Part shown: positions 42,497 to 53,044 of the stretch, piece by piece | Numbering within the stretch: position 1 is the first letter of the stretch | Layout of the letters: every line of letters begins with the position of its first letter | From: Stappia sediminis | GTDB lineage: Bacteria; Pseudomonadota; Alphaproteobacteria; Rhizobiales; Stappiaceae | Direction of reading: 5' to 3' | NCBI RefSeq assembly: GCF_009826895.1 | Contig: NZ_WUMV01000001.1 | Coordinates: 1 to 64,000, forward strand | Length of the DNA: 64,000 nucleotides | Made by a program: the position numbers and the translations under genes | Notes under the pieces: model-generated | Database searches by the model: none | Told to the model about the DNA's origin: nothing | Seen by the model: the letters and a program-made list of their open reading frames with translations, nothing else

Positions 42497-42964
42497 CCGT
42501 CGCCCGTTTCCTTCTTTCCCGGGCCAAGCGTTCGGCTCTGCCGCATTTGCCTGCAAGCCTGCCAAGGTCTTTCAATATCAAGGTTAAGTTATATTCGATA
42601 CATGGCCTCGATTTTGACAATAGATAATTAGTTTTTCTTCTGATGAAAAGCTTGTGCGAAAACTTGATAACAATATAGTATAGACAGTTCATTCATATGA
42701 ATTTCATATTTATCCTGAAAGGTCTGAAATTATATTTTTTGTGCTGTTGAAAGATCGAATGGATCATTGTATCTCTACGCTCTCTAGCGCCGAAGTCGGG
42801 ACGTGATTACCTGAGCGTAGTCGTTTGGGGCGCGTCATGTTTACCTATCCTCCCGCACGACTTCCGGCTTGCTTCTCACTCAGTGTGTCGCGTTCCGGCG
42901 TGGCCGCTACCGGCTCCGGTGCCTCCATGCGCGTCGGTCCGGGCACTCGAACCGGGGGTTTTTT
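42497..42964 (+). promoter_or_regulatory. AT-rich promoter and structured leader of the betaine genes
   Basis: Positions 42570-42780 are much more AT-rich than the surroundings and hold no gene. From 42787 to 42964 the sequence is GC-rich with complementary segments: GCGCC 42787-42791 with GGCGC 42829-42833, and GAAGTCG at 42793-42799 with CGACTTC at 42864-42870, which could compete. A short CCGG hairpin followed by GGGG and TTTTTT runs right up to the start codon at 42965, so it could hide the ribosome binding site or end transcription. AT-rich upstream DNA is a common target of MucR/Ros-type silencers. I do not recognise a known riboswitch. Confidence 0.4.
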
Positions 42965-44611
42965 ATGACTGCCAAACTCATCGACGACGAAAGCTACGTC
43001 GAAGAATACACCGAGGATTTCGTGGGCAATTGGGACAAGCTGATCGGCTGGGATGGCCGGCGCAAGAGCGAGTCCGGGTTCTTTCATCGCTTGTTGAACG
43101 CTTATGGCGTTGAATCCGTTGCCGATATCGCCTGCGGTACGGGGTTTCATTCGGTCGTCCTGGCCGAAGACGGTTTCAAGGTGACGGCCTGCGACGGCTC
43201 GGCCAACATGATCGAACGGGCCAAACAGAATGTCGTGCAATCCGGCGTCGAGCTGGTCGATACACGCGTCGTCGACTGGCGCGAGCTTCACAAGGCCTTC
43301 GGTCCGGAGGCTTTCGATTCTCTGGTTTGCCTCGGTAACGCGTTTTCGCATCTTTTCGAACATGAATCGCGCCGCGATGCGCTTGAATCCATGTTCAAAG
43401 TGCTGAGGCCTGGTGGAATACTCATCATCGACCACCGCAACTACGACAGCATCCTGGATGAAGGCTACAGCACCAAGCACGAGTTCTATTACACCGGCAA
43501 AGGAGTGGACGCGCGGCCGGTCATCATCAGCCGCACGATGTGCAAGTTCCAGTACAGCTTCCCCAATGGCGATCGGCATACGCTGCAGCTTTATCCGCTG
43601 CGCCAGAACTACATGAGCCATCTCCTGGAGGATGCCGGCTTCGTAGATGTAACCCGCTACGGCGATTTCGAGCGTCCCTACGACCACTACGACGTCGATT
43701 TCATCCAGCAGGTTGCCTTCAAGCCCGTCGACAAGACGAGCGGCATCAAGCCGAAGCGCAAGGAAACGGCGGCCCAGAAGAACAAGAACCTGACCCGTGT
43801 CGTGCGCGAAACGCGCGAATATTACGACGGCGCGGCGGATGAGATTTATCGCGACATCTGGGGCGAGAACGTCCACATCGGCACGTTCGAGCTAGAGGGC
43901 GAAAGCCTCCAGTCGGCGATGGTGCGTTCCAACCAGCGTATCGGCGACCTGATGGAGGTGCCGCGCAAGTCCCAGGTTCTCGATGTCGGCTGTGGCTACG
44001 GCGCAATGGCGCGCTTCCTGTCACGCCGCTTCGGTTGCCGGGTGCTTGCCACGAACATCTCCGAGCGGGAGCTGGAATGGGGTGCGGAACTGACGCGCGA
44101 CGCCGGGCTCGACGATCTCGTCGCCTTCGAATGGGCCGATTTTCACGACCTGCCTTACGATGACGGCATCTTCGATATCTACATGTCGCAGGAAGCCTTC
44201 CTTCACGCCGCCGACAAGCAGAAGGTTCTCGACGAGGCTTACCGCGTGATCAAGCCGGGCGGTCAGATCGTCTTTACCGACCTTCTGGTGCGCAAGGACG
44301 TTTCGAAAGAGGACCGCGAGCGCATTTACCAGCGCATCAAGTCTCCGGACATGTTCGATGCCGCCGACTACCGCGAGGCGCTGGCAAAAAGCGGCTTCGA
44401 TATCAAGACCGATGCCGACTGGTCGGAAAACGTGGCGCCCACCTACGCCTGGGTTCGCTCCGAACTCTTGCGCCGCAAGGCCGAGTTCGACGACCGGATC
44501 GGGGCGGAACTCGTGGAGCGCACGGCGAACGCCCTGCAGTTCTGGGTCGATGCGGCGAATGCCGGGAAGATCGGCTGGGCCTGCTTCATTGCGGAAAAGT
44601 CAGCGAATTGA
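42965..44611 (+). CDS. Fused glycine/sarcosine N-methyltransferase and sarcosine/dimethylglycine N-methyltransferase
   Basis: A 548-residue fusion. The first half (residues 1-260) is a GSMT with VADIACGTGFHSVVL near residue 52. The second half (from about 285) is an SDMT with VLDVGCGYGAMARFL near residue 338 and the FTDLLVRKDVSKEDRERIYQ segment. Together they methylate glycine three times to glycine betaine, an osmoprotectant, using S-adenosylmethionine each time. Fused forms are known from Actinopolyspora, separate ones from Ectothiorhodospira and cyanobacteria. The metK gene next door supplies the methyl donor. A longer frame to 42869 lacks a start signal. Confidence 0.9.
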   Translation: MTAKLIDDESYVEEYTEDFVGNWDKLIGWDGRRKSESGFFHRLLNAYGVESVADIACGTGFHSVVLAEDGFKVTACDGSANMIERAKQNVVQSGVELVDTRVVDWRELHKAFGPEAFDSLVCLGNAFSHLFEHESRRDALESMFKVLRPGGILIIDHRNYDSILDEGYSTKHEFYYTGKGVDARPVIISRTMCKFQYSFPNGDRHTLQLYPLRQNYMSHLLEDAGFVDVTRYGDFERPYDHYDVDFIQQVAFKPVDKTSGIKPKRKETAAQKNKNLTRVVRETREYYDGAADEIYRDIWGENVHIGTFELEGESLQSAMVRSNQRIGDLMEVPRKSQVLDVGCGYGAMARFLSRRFGCRVLATNISERELEWGAELTRDAGLDDLVAFEWADFHDLPYDDGIFDIYMSQEAFLHAADKQKVLDEAYRVIKPGGQIVFTDLLVRKDVSKEDRERIYQRIKSPDMFDAADYREALAKSGFDIKTDADWSENVAPTYAWVRSELLRRKAEFDDRIGAELVERTANALQFWVDAANAGKIGWACFIAEKSAN

Positions 44612-44621
44612 TCCACGATGC

Positions 44622-44663
44622 CGACTGCCGTGGAAAGCCACGCGATTGATTTCGCGGCAGTCG
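44622..44663 (+). terminator. Hairpin between the betaine methyltransferase and metK
   Basis: A perfect 9-bp stem, 44622-44630 with 44655-44663, encloses an inner TGG/CCA hairpin and is followed by TTCTTTC. It may be a weak terminator or an attenuator or processing site between the two genes. The rest of the 182-bp gap has further paired segments (GCCCG/CGGGC, and GGCACGTGCC) but no known riboswitch consensus that I can see. Confidence 0.45.
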
Positions 44664-44793
44664 TTCTTTCAAGGGTGAAAAAGGGCGTTCCCGGGAACTT
44701 CCGATGGCCCTTCTCGCCCGCATCCGTGGGGGCACGTGCCTTTCAACGGGCAAAGTTGTCCCCGCACCATTTCAAGAAGGGTAACCTGAACTG

Positions 44794-45969
<1,176 letters not shown>

Positions 45970-46004
45970 AAGTCGCTGAAAAGACGTAGCGGCAAGTGAA
46001 AATC

Positions 46005-46037
46005 AGGCCCGGCGGCTTCAGGTTGCCGGGCTTTTTT
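46005..46037 (+). terminator. Rho-independent terminator after metK
   Basis: A perfect 7-bp GC stem (46007-46013 with 46025-46031), extended by two weaker pairs, is followed by six T residues. It closes the betaine unit. Confidence 0.9.
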
Positions 46038-46149
46038 CATCCATTTTTCACGTCCGGACCCTCATTGACTGTGCCTGCGGCTTTCAATTCGCAAGGGCCG
46101 TACCTAAATCGACTGACGAACAAGAATGAGCGACACCTCCGGAGCCTGA

Positions 46150-47151
46150 ATGAAACTGATATATCGATTTCGTGCTGTTTTCCTTCTTCTGGCGCTTGCC
46201 ACCACGCTAAGCCTGATTGCCGCCGATTATGCGGAGGCGCGGCGCGGATTTTCCTTCGGGGGCAGGGGTTTGCGCACGTTTTCGGTGCCCAAGGCGACGC
46301 CGACGGCACCACGCAAGGCGCAACCGCTGCAAAACACCCAAACGCCGCGGCAGAGCGCATCGCCTTCACAGGCGACAAGGCAGAATTCCGCCACTTCGCC
46401 GCGGCGTGGCCTCTTCGGTGGCGGTTTCTTCGGCTCCATGATGGGCGGTCTTCTGCTCGGCGGGCTTATCGGCATGCTGCTGGGCCACGGGATCGGCGGC
46501 TTCGCCGGCATGCTGGGCCTCCTGCTGCAACTGGCCATTATCGGCGGAATTGTCATGTTTTTCATGCGTCGGCGGCAGCCCGAACCGCAACCGGCCTATG
46601 CGCCGGCGGGCCTTGCGAGCGCGCGGCTTTCGCAGTTTTCGGGCCAGCGCGAAAACCACGCGTCACCGGGGTTCCGGGTGCCGGATATCGGTGGAGCATC
46701 CGCATCTTCCGCAGCGTCTACAAAGCCTTTTTCGGAAGGGGACGAGATCGGCGTAACACCTGAGGATCTGGACGTCTTCGAAAAGCTCCTGACCGAGATC
46801 CAGGAAGCCTTCGGGCGGGAGGACTATACTGCGCTGCGCGACCTTTCGACGACGGAAGCCTTTGGATTCCTTGCGGAAGATCTCGGAAAAGCAGCGTCCG
46901 CAGGCCTCGTGAACGAGGTGCGCGATATCAGGCTGCTGCAGGGTGATCTTTCGGAGGCATGGCGCGAGGGTGCGGAGGATTTCGCAACGGTTGCAATGCG
47001 TTACTCGTCAATTGACGTAACGAGAGAGCGAGCGACGAACAAGGTCGTCGAAGGCGATCCCGACACCCCCTCGGAAGTGACGGAACTTTGGACCTTCGTG
47101 CGCGAAAACGGCGGAAACTGGCGGCTTTCCGCCATCCAGCAGGCCGGGTGA
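46150..47151 (+). CDS. Tim44-like domain membrane protein
   Basis: A 333-residue protein. An N-terminal signal-like segment (AVFLLLALATTLSLIAADYAEA) is followed by a Pro/Thr/Gln-rich stretch and two Gly-rich transmembrane helices (FGSMMGGLLLGGLIGMLLGH and GLLLQLAIIGGIVMFFM). The C-terminal 140 residues are a Tim44-like domain with EDLDVFEKLLTEIQEAFGRE. Role in membrane transport or maturation is unknown. Confidence 0.85.
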   Translation: MKLIYRFRAVFLLLALATTLSLIAADYAEARRGFSFGGRGLRTFSVPKATPTAPRKAQPLQNTQTPRQSASPSQATRQNSATSPRRGLFGGGFFGSMMGGLLLGGLIGMLLGHGIGGFAGMLGLLLQLAIIGGIVMFFMRRRQPEPQPAYAPAGLASARLSQFSGQRENHASPGFRVPDIGGASASSAASTKPFSEGDEIGVTPEDLDVFEKLLTEIQEAFGREDYTALRDLSTTEAFGFLAEDLGKAASAGLVNEVRDIRLLQGDLSEAWREGAEDFATVAMRYSSIDVTRERATNKVVEGDPDTPSEVTELWTFVRENGGNWRLSAIQQAG

Positions 47152-47259
47152 TACCGGCCTGACGGGGGCCTGAGAGGCTGTCCACGCAAGCGGCGAAGAT
47201 AATTCCCAAAGGCGCGAAAAAGGTGAAACGAGGGGATTTGAGAAAGTCTCAGAATTCCC

Positions 47260-48195
47260 TCATGGCCATTTCACGACCGGCGGCATGGAAGACAGGATGG
47301 AGGCGACGTTTCCGCCCGTCCTGAGGCCGAAAATCGTGCCCCGGTCGTAAAGCAGATTATACTCCACATAGCGGCCACGGCGGATAAGTTGCTCCTCGCG
47401 CTCCGCCTCGCTCCAGGGCGTTTCGAAATTGCGTCGCACGAGGTCGGGATAGATCTTGCGGAAGGCGCGGCCGACATCCTGCGTGAAGGCGAAATCGGCC
47501 TCCCAATCGCCGCTGTTGAGATAATCGTAGAAAATGCCGCCGATGCCGCGCGGCTCGTCGCGGTGTTTCAGGTAGAAGTATTCATCGCACCATGTCTTGT
47601 AGTGGTCGTAATCGGCGCAGGCGTGAGCGTCGCAGGCTTCGCGCATGGCGGCGTGGAAGGCGCGCGTGTCCGGATCGGCTTGCGTGCGGCGGGCATCGAG
47701 AACGGGGGTGAGGTCCGCCCCGCCGCCGAACCACTGGCGCGTGGTGACGACCATGCGCGTGTTCATGTGAACGGCTGGAACATGCGGGTTGTGCGGATGG
47801 GCGATCAGCGAGATGCCGGAGGCCCAGAAGCGCGGATCTTCCGATGCTCCCGGAATCTGGCCGCGAAACTCCGGCGAGAACGAGCCGTGGACGGTGGAAA
47901 CGTGAACGCCGACCTTTTCGAAAACGCGGCCATGCATCATCGACATGACGCCGCCGCCGCCCTTTTCGCCGTCGTGGTTCGTGCGGTCCCAGGGGGTGCG
48001 GACGAAACGGCCGGGCGCCATATCCGAAAGCGGGCCGGAAAGCGAGCCGATCTCATCTTCGAGCGCCTCGAAAGCGGAGCAGATATCGTCGCGCAAGCTT
48101 GCGAACCATTCGGGCGCGCGGATCTTCTTCTCCTCGATCCCGCCGGGGATCGGCCCGCCCTTGATATCTCCGCCCTTCGCCTTGTCGCCGCTCAT
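47260..48195 (-). CDS. hemF: Oxygen-dependent coproporphyrinogen III oxidase
   Basis: A 311-residue enzyme of heme synthesis that converts coproporphyrinogen III to protoporphyrinogen IX with oxygen. Signatures include [15 protein letters not shown]-like text, [20 protein letters not shown] and [20 protein letters not shown]. Full length, with ATG 48195. Confidence 0.95.
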   Translation of the reverse strand: MSGDKAKGGDIKGGPIPGGIEEKKIRAPEWFASLRDDICSAFEALEDEIGSLSGPLSDMAPGRFVRTPWDRTNHDGEKGGGGVMSMMHGRVFEKVGVHVSTVHGSFSPEFRGQIPGASEDPRFWASGISLIAHPHNPHVPAVHMNTRMVVTTRQWFGGGADLTPVLDARRTQADPDTRAFHAAMREACDAHACADYDHYKTWCDEYFYLKHRDEPRGIGGIFYDYLNSGDWEADFAFTQDVGRAFRKIYPDLVRRNFETPWSEAEREEQLIRRGRYVEYNLLYDRGTIFGLRTGGNVASILSSMPPVVKWP

Positions 48196-48231
48196 GATCC
48201 GCCTTTCGAATTTGATCGATTGAAGAGACGT

Positions 48232-48774
48232 TTAGGGGAAAGCCTTCGTCTGGCGCAAGGCCTCGCCCAGCACCATCGCGCCGGATATCGCGACATTGAG
48301 CGAGCGCATGCCCTCCGCCATGGGGATCAAAAGCCGCGCATCGGCGGCATCGTGAACCGCATCCGGCACGCCGGCGGACTCCCGCCCGAGCAGGAGAATG
48401 TCCGAGCTTTCAAAGGAAAACGCGGTGTAGGGCTCCGCCGCGCGGGTGGAGAGCAGGACGAGCCGCCGCGCTTCGCCCTTCCGCCAATCCTCGAAAGCGG
48501 CGAAGGAGACATGGCGGGTCAGCGCCGCGCGCTCCAGATAGTCCATCCCCGCGCGCTTCAACGCATGGTCGGATAGCGGAAAACCCGCAGGCTCGATCAG
48601 GTGAACGCAGACACCCATGCAGGCGGCAAGGCGCAGGATCGTGCCCGTGTTCTGCGGAATATCGGGCTGGTAAAGGGCAAGATCGGGCACGGGCTTCCGC
48701 TTCGGCTTTGATGGTTCGGCAAAAGGGTTTAGCCGATTTTCAGGAGCCGTGAAACGCGCCCCGCCTCGCTTCAT
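48232..48774 (-). CDS. trmL: tRNA (cytidine/uridine-34-2'-O)-methyltransferase TrmL
   Basis: About 180 residues, a SPOUT-type knot methyltransferase. Marks: LALYQPDIPQNTGTILRLAA, IEPAGFPLSDHALKRAGMDY, and the knot segment LLLGRESAGVPDAVHDAAD. It methylates position 34 of Leu tRNAs. The N-terminus is extended by about 35 residues compared with the usual TrmL; start 48774 is one option, 48801 the other. Confidence 0.92.
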   Translation of the reverse strand: MKRGGARFTAPENRLNPFAEPSKPKRKPVPDLALYQPDIPQNTGTILRLAACMGVCVHLIEPAGFPLSDHALKRAGMDYLERAALTRHVSFAAFEDWRKGEARRLVLLSTRAAEPYTAFSFESSDILLLGRESAGVPDAVHDAADARLLIPMAEGMRSLNVAISGAMVLGEALRQTKAFP

Positions 48775-48775
48775 T

Positions 48776-49870
48776 TCACCGGCGCGCTTCATGCGGCCCA
48801 AGCTTTTCCCAATCGAACTCGACGCCGGTGCCGGGCGTATCGGGCGCCTGGGCGAGAGCGTTTTTCATCACGAGTGGCCGCTTCGTATAGGCGTCAATCG
48901 GAAAGGAATGCACCTCGATCAGGCCGGCGTTCTCCTGCGCGGACACGAGGGAGACGTGAAGCTCCTGCATGCCGTGGCTGCAAACGGGCAGGCCGTTACG
49001 GCGCGCAAGCTCGGCCACGCGCAGCCAGCCGGTTATCCCGCCGCAGTTGGAGGCATCCGGCTGGATGTAGGAAAGCTGCGAATTCTCAAGAGCGAGCGAG
49101 AATTCGTCGAGCGTGTGCAGGTTCTCGCCCATGGCAAGGGGAACGTAAGTCTCCTCCGCGATGCGGGCGTAGCCGAAATAATCGTCCGGCACGATAGGCT
49201 CTTCGAACCAGAGGATATCGAGGGGGGCGAAGGCGCGTGCCGCCGCAATCGCCTGATCGACGGTGAAGGAATAATTCGCATCCACCATGAAGGCGATGTC
49301 GGGGCCGATCAGATCGCGGACGGCGGCGGCGCGGGCGACGTCCTCGGCAAGTGTCGGCCGCCCCACCTTGATCTTCACTCCGTCGAAGCCCTCATCGAGG
49401 TAGGAGCGGACGGAGGCGAGAAGCTTTTCAAGCGAATAGCCAAGGTCGATACCGCCGCGATAGGCGCGGCATTCGCGCGCCGCCCCGCCTGCCATCCGCC
49501 AGAGGGGAAGGGCGTTTTCACGCCCCCGCAGGTCCCAAAGGGCGATGTCTATCGCCGATATCGCGAAGGAGGCGATGCCCCCGCGCCCGACATAATGAAC
49601 GTGCCAGAGCATAGCGTCATGAAGCGCCTCGATCTCGCGCGCGTCCTGGCCAAGGAGGAAGGGGGCAAGATCATGTTCCACCATGGCAAGGATCGCGTGG
49701 CCGCCCTTGCCGCCGGTATAGGTGTAGCCGGTGCCGGAGCGCCCGCCTTCGGTGGTGACGGTCACCGTCACCAGCTCGAAATGCGTATGCGCGCCGTGCT
49801 TCGCATCCTCCAGAACCTCGGCAAGCGGAACACGGAAAAGCCGCGCGGATATATCCTTGATCGTGCTCAC
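48776..49870 (-). CDS. Enolase-superfamily enzyme (mandelate racemase/muconate lactonizing group)
   Basis: A 364-residue enzyme. Residues that fit the mandelate-racemase-type active site are K-x-K in GVKIKVG, the metal ligands in FMVDANYSF (Asp), ILWFEEPI (Glu) and MGENLH (Glu), and the general-base His in CSHGMQELH. These enzymes dehydrate or racemise acid sugars or other carboxylates; the substrate is unclear. It is one or two bases upstream of trmL, same strand. Confidence 0.88.
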   Translation of the reverse strand: MSTIKDISARLFRVPLAEVLEDAKHGAHTHFELVTVTVTTEGGRSGTGYTYTGGKGGHAILAMVEHDLAPFLLGQDAREIEALHDAMLWHVHYVGRGGIASFAISAIDIALWDLRGRENALPLWRMAGGAARECRAYRGGIDLGYSLEKLLASVRSYLDEGFDGVKIKVGRPTLAEDVARAAAVRDLIGPDIAFMVDANYSFTVDQAIAAARAFAPLDILWFEEPIVPDDYFGYARIAEETYVPLAMGENLHTLDEFSLALENSQLSYIQPDASNCGGITGWLRVAELARRNGLPVCSHGMQELHVSLVSAQENAGLIEVHSFPIDAYTKRPLVMKNALAQAPDTPGTGVEFDWEKLGPHEARR

Positions 49871-50044
49871 GGGTTGCCCCTCCGTGACGCTAGTTTTGTG
49901 CCACGTTTGGGAGATTACACGAAAGGAGTGGTGCAGGGCGTCGGTTCGGTGAGAAACGGAAATGGTCTAGCCGGTTCTGAGGGAGCGTAAAGGATGAGGG
50001 CTATGCAATCAGCCTCTTGAGCCTTGCCCCTTGGCCCAGGTCGT

Positions 50045-50073
50045 TTGACAAGCGGTATCGCGTAAAATTACAA
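50045..50073 (+). promoter_or_regulatory. Sigma-70-like promoter of the methyltransferase-DGQHR operon
   Basis: TTGACA at 50045-50050 is followed, 17 bp later, by TTACAA at 50068-50073, with a palindromic AGCGG/CCGCT pair around. The region is AT-rich relative to flanks and lies 43 bp before the start of the methyltransferase gene. Confidence 0.45.
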
Positions 50074-50115
50074 ATTCCGCTATCATAGGTTGATTCTTTT
50101 TAAGGAGCCGCACCT

Positions 50116-51054
50116 TTGAAGGAGACACAGCTTGACAACGAAAAGCACCGACTGCTTCAGGGGGACGCGGCGTTAAGACTGCGAGATGTTCCTGATGGTA
50201 CTTGTCGCCTCGTGATCACTTCGCCTCCCTACAATATCGGGAAGGAGTACGAGAGAGATCGGAGGCGGACGCTGGATGAATACATTGAGTGGCTAGATCC
50301 AATTGTCCAAGCCTGCTGCGATAAGGTTGCGGAAGACGGGCATCTATGCTGGCAAGTGGGAAATCATCTCAAAGACGGAGAGGTATTTCCTCTAGATTAT
50401 TTTTTCTATAGTATGATTTCGAGAAGGGGATTTAAACTCAGAAATCGTATAATTTGGCATTTTAATTTTGGATTACATGCGACAAAGAGATTTTCTGGTC
50501 GATATGAAACGCTCCTTTGGTTCTCGAAATCTGATAAATACTATTTTAATCTAGATCCGGTCCGTGTTCCACAGCTATATCCGGGTAAACGCCACGCGAG
50601 GGGGAAGGGTGCTAGAGCAGGGCAACCAAGTGGAAATCCCGCTGGTAAAAATCCGACAGACTTCTGGACGTTCGATCCGAACGAAGCGTTAAATGGTAAT
50701 CCGATCTGGGATCTGCCGAATATCAAGTCGCGCCATCCGGAGAAGACTATTCATCCCTGCCAATTCCCAAGTGAGCTTGTTGAGCGATGCGTTCTCGCGT
50801 TCACTGAAGCAGGGGATACAGTATTGGATCCATTCGTCGGTGCTGGGACCACTGTTATCGCCGCCGCTAAGCACCAACGTATAGGTGTCGGCATAGATCA
50901 GAGCGAGAAGTACATTCAGATCGCGCGTTCGCGCTTGCAAGATTTTCTTGATGGAGATTTGGAGCTGAGGCCATTTGGTAAGCCGGTTCGCCGTCCCCGG
51001 TCGGGGGAGCGAGTCGCTACTGTACCTGCTGAGTGGCAGACGGCAGCCGAATAG
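50116..51054 (+). CDS. Site-specific DNA methyltransferase (beta-class, SPPY type)
   Basis: A 312-residue protein. Catalytic motif IV is S36-P-P-Y39, and the S-adenosylmethionine motif is DPFVGAGTT at about residue 238. This order fits the beta class of N6-adenine or N4-cytosine DNA methyltransferases (the SPPY and FxGxG motifs). The start is TTG at 50116, with AAGGAG eight bases before it. The frame of the start of the DGQHR gene follows 17 bases after the stop. Probable modification half of a restriction-type pair. Confidence 0.85.
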   Translation: MKETQLDNEKHRLLQGDAALRLRDVPDGTCRLVITSPPYNIGKEYERDRRRTLDEYIEWLDPIVQACCDKVAEDGHLCWQVGNHLKDGEVFPLDYFFYSMISRRGFKLRNRIIWHFNFGLHATKRFSGRYETLLWFSKSDKYYFNLDPVRVPQLYPGKRHARGKGARAGQPSGNPAGKNPTDFWTFDPNEALNGNPIWDLPNIKSRHPEKTIHPCQFPSELVERCVLAFTEAGDTVLDPFVGAGTTVIAAAKHQRIGVGIDQSEKYIQIARSRLQDFLDGDLELRPFGKPVRRPRSGERVATVPAEWQTAAE

Positions 51055-51071
51055 TTTTTAGGACATTTAGA

Positions 51072-52838
51072 ATGGCAAAGAAGCCTCAAAGCAAGAGTAA
51101 AAAAAGGAAAAAACTTACGCCTGAAGAGCGTCAAAAAAATAAACGTAGAGAATATCACATTCGAACTGTGCAATCAGTTCTTCGAAATGCTGGATTTGAT
51201 CGAGTTCCGGAAGTTGCAAATAAAGATATTAGTTGGGGTGGGCAGGACGGCGAGTTTGATGACGTATTCGTATCCGAAAATATGGTTTTGTTGTTAGAAT
51301 ATACTACTTCTCAGTCTTCCGATGTTAGAGAGCATTTAAAGAAAAAGAAAATTATATTCTCAAATGTGGTTGCCGACCCAAAGGGTTTTCTTGATTATCT
51401 TCGTGGTAATTTTTCTGAATTCAATAAGAGGCTAGGGAATAAATTTCATGAAGATAGATATATTATTAGAATTTTATATTGTTCATTAAACGAATTTGAC
51501 GAAAGTATAAAGGATGTTGTAAATGAACCTGTTTATTTTGATTATCCAGTTCTGAAATATTTTGAAAAAATATCTTCAATTATAAAACTTTCTGTTCGTG
51601 GTGAGTTATTGGAGTTTCTTCGTATAGATCCGAGTGACGTGGCCGAAAACGGATTGTTTCAACAGCAGGGCAATTCCCGTACCCTCAACGGTTCTATCCT
51701 GCCCGAGGCCTCTTCCGGATTTCCGACGGGATACAAGGTCGTATCGTTTTACGTTGATGCGGCATCTTTATTGTCGCGAGCATATGTCCTCCGCCGCGAC
51801 GGTTGGCGAGGGTCATCTCAAGCTTATCAGCGCATGATAAATAGCTCAAAAATTGAGTCTATGAGGAAGAAACTGAAAACAGATCAGCAGGTCTTCGTGA
51901 ATAATTTGATTGCTACCTTGCCGTCGGACGTTCATCCGGAGGAAAAGGATGGGAAAACTGTCGACATCACCACGTTAACTAAGACTTCTCCGGTAAAGAT
52001 AAGACTACCAGAGCGAGCGAACTCAATTGGTATGATAGATGGTCAGCATCGGCTATTTTCATACTATAAGTCTAGAAATGATGATCCTGAAATAGCGCGA
52101 CTTCGACATCATCAAAACCTTCTTGTTACGGGGGTTATCTATCCGCCTGATGTTGACGAAGAGGAGCAAGAGAGGTTCGAAGCCAAACTATTTCTATCGA
52201 TTAATGCAACTCAAACTAATGCGCCAACACCGTTACGCCAAGAAATAGAGACGGTTCTTAATCCTTTCAGTGCAACTGCGATTGGTCGCCGAGTAATGGC
52301 GCAACTCGCGAAGAATGGGCCACTCACTGGTTATGTTGAAAAGTATTTCTTTGATAAAGGAAAATTAAAAACTAGCTCGATTGTAAGTTATGCTTTGGGT
52401 CCATTGCTTAAATTAAGCGGAACTGATTCTTTATTCTATATTTTTGATCACGAAAATAAGGAAAAAATTAATACAGAATCAGGCCAGAAGGTTTTGAACG
52501 AATATATAAACTTCTCTGTTTCGAAGATTAATATGTTTTTAAATGCCGTTAAGAATAATGTGGAAGCTAAAAGGTGGACAACGGATCCGAAGCAAAAAGA
52601 TCGTTTGGTTACCGTCACGTATATTAATAGTTTTCTGATAACGATGAGGTATCTCATTGAGAGCGGAAACAAAATTGATGAGTTTTCGTCATTAAAAGCC
52701 GCTCTTTCCGATATTGATAGTTTTAATTTTAGAGCGTATCACTCCAGCCAATATGCGCGTATGGCGGAAAATCTATTTCAAACGTATTTTGCGAGCGACT
52801 ATACTAATAGGAATAAGCCTGCTAACGACTCGTCATAA
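51072..52838 (+). CDS. DGQHR-domain protein with nuclease-like N-terminus
   Basis: A 588-residue protein. The DGQHR motif is exact at residues 323-327 (SIGMIDGQHRLFSYY), in the DndB-related domain, with a conserved FLSINATQT segment at about 395. Residues 30-100 show a pattern that resembles a PD-(D/E)xK nuclease fold: E61, D63-D64, then LLLEYTT with E76; the usual Lys is replaced by Thr78, so nuclease activity is doubtful. The N-terminus is very basic (KSKKRKK). The gene is strikingly AT-rich against its neighbours, which indicates transfer. DGQHR proteins occur with DNA modification and defence genes. The start codon 51072 is preceded by AGGAC. Confidence 0.8.
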   Translation: MAKKPQSKSKKRKKLTPEERQKNKRREYHIRTVQSVLRNAGFDRVPEVANKDISWGGQDGEFDDVFVSENMVLLLEYTTSQSSDVREHLKKKKIIFSNVVADPKGFLDYLRGNFSEFNKRLGNKFHEDRYIIRILYCSLNEFDESIKDVVNEPVYFDYPVLKYFEKISSIIKLSVRGELLEFLRIDPSDVAENGLFQQQGNSRTLNGSILPEASSGFPTGYKVVSFYVDAASLLSRAYVLRRDGWRGSSQAYQRMINSSKIESMRKKLKTDQQVFVNNLIATLPSDVHPEEKDGKTVDITTLTKTSPVKIRLPERANSIGMIDGQHRLFSYYKSRNDDPEIARLRHHQNLLVTGVIYPPDVDEEEQERFEAKLFLSINATQTNAPTPLRQEIETVLNPFSATAIGRRVMAQLAKNGPLTGYVEKYFFDKGKLKTSSIVSYALGPLLKLSGTDSLFYIFDHENKEKINTESGQKVLNEYINFSVSKINMFLNAVKNNVEAKRWTTDPKQKDRLVTVTYINSFLITMRYLIESGNKIDEFSSLKAALSDIDSFNFRAYHSSQYARMAENLFQTYFASDYTNRNKPANDSS

Positions 52839-53044
52839 TATTAATTGGCCGATCTATGAAGAGATATTCTGGATTGATTTAGTGCGGCGAGTAATGGCTC
52901 ATTTGATAGAAATTAATCACCATGAAAAATAGCTAGCATGTTACTCAACAAGCATTACCGCTCTCGACGACATAACTCTGAAACCCAATCACCCAAGCTC
53001 TATCCCTAGCTCCCACCGCATAACTGCGGCATACTTTCACCGGG
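52839..53044. other. AT-rich tail of the island and sigma-gene upstream region
   Basis: About 205 bp. The first 110 bases keep the AT-rich character of the preceding gene, the rest changes to ordinary composition. No gene or direct repeat that would mark an island border is visible. Confidence 0.4.

Noticed and set aside
42787-42964. SAM-II, SAH or glycine riboswitch before the betaine gene
   Set aside because: I do not see the conserved core sequences of these riboswitches, only generic stems.
44612-44793. SAM-sensing riboswitch before metK
   Set aside because: The region has hairpins but no known consensus; the simplest reading is a weak terminator or processing site.
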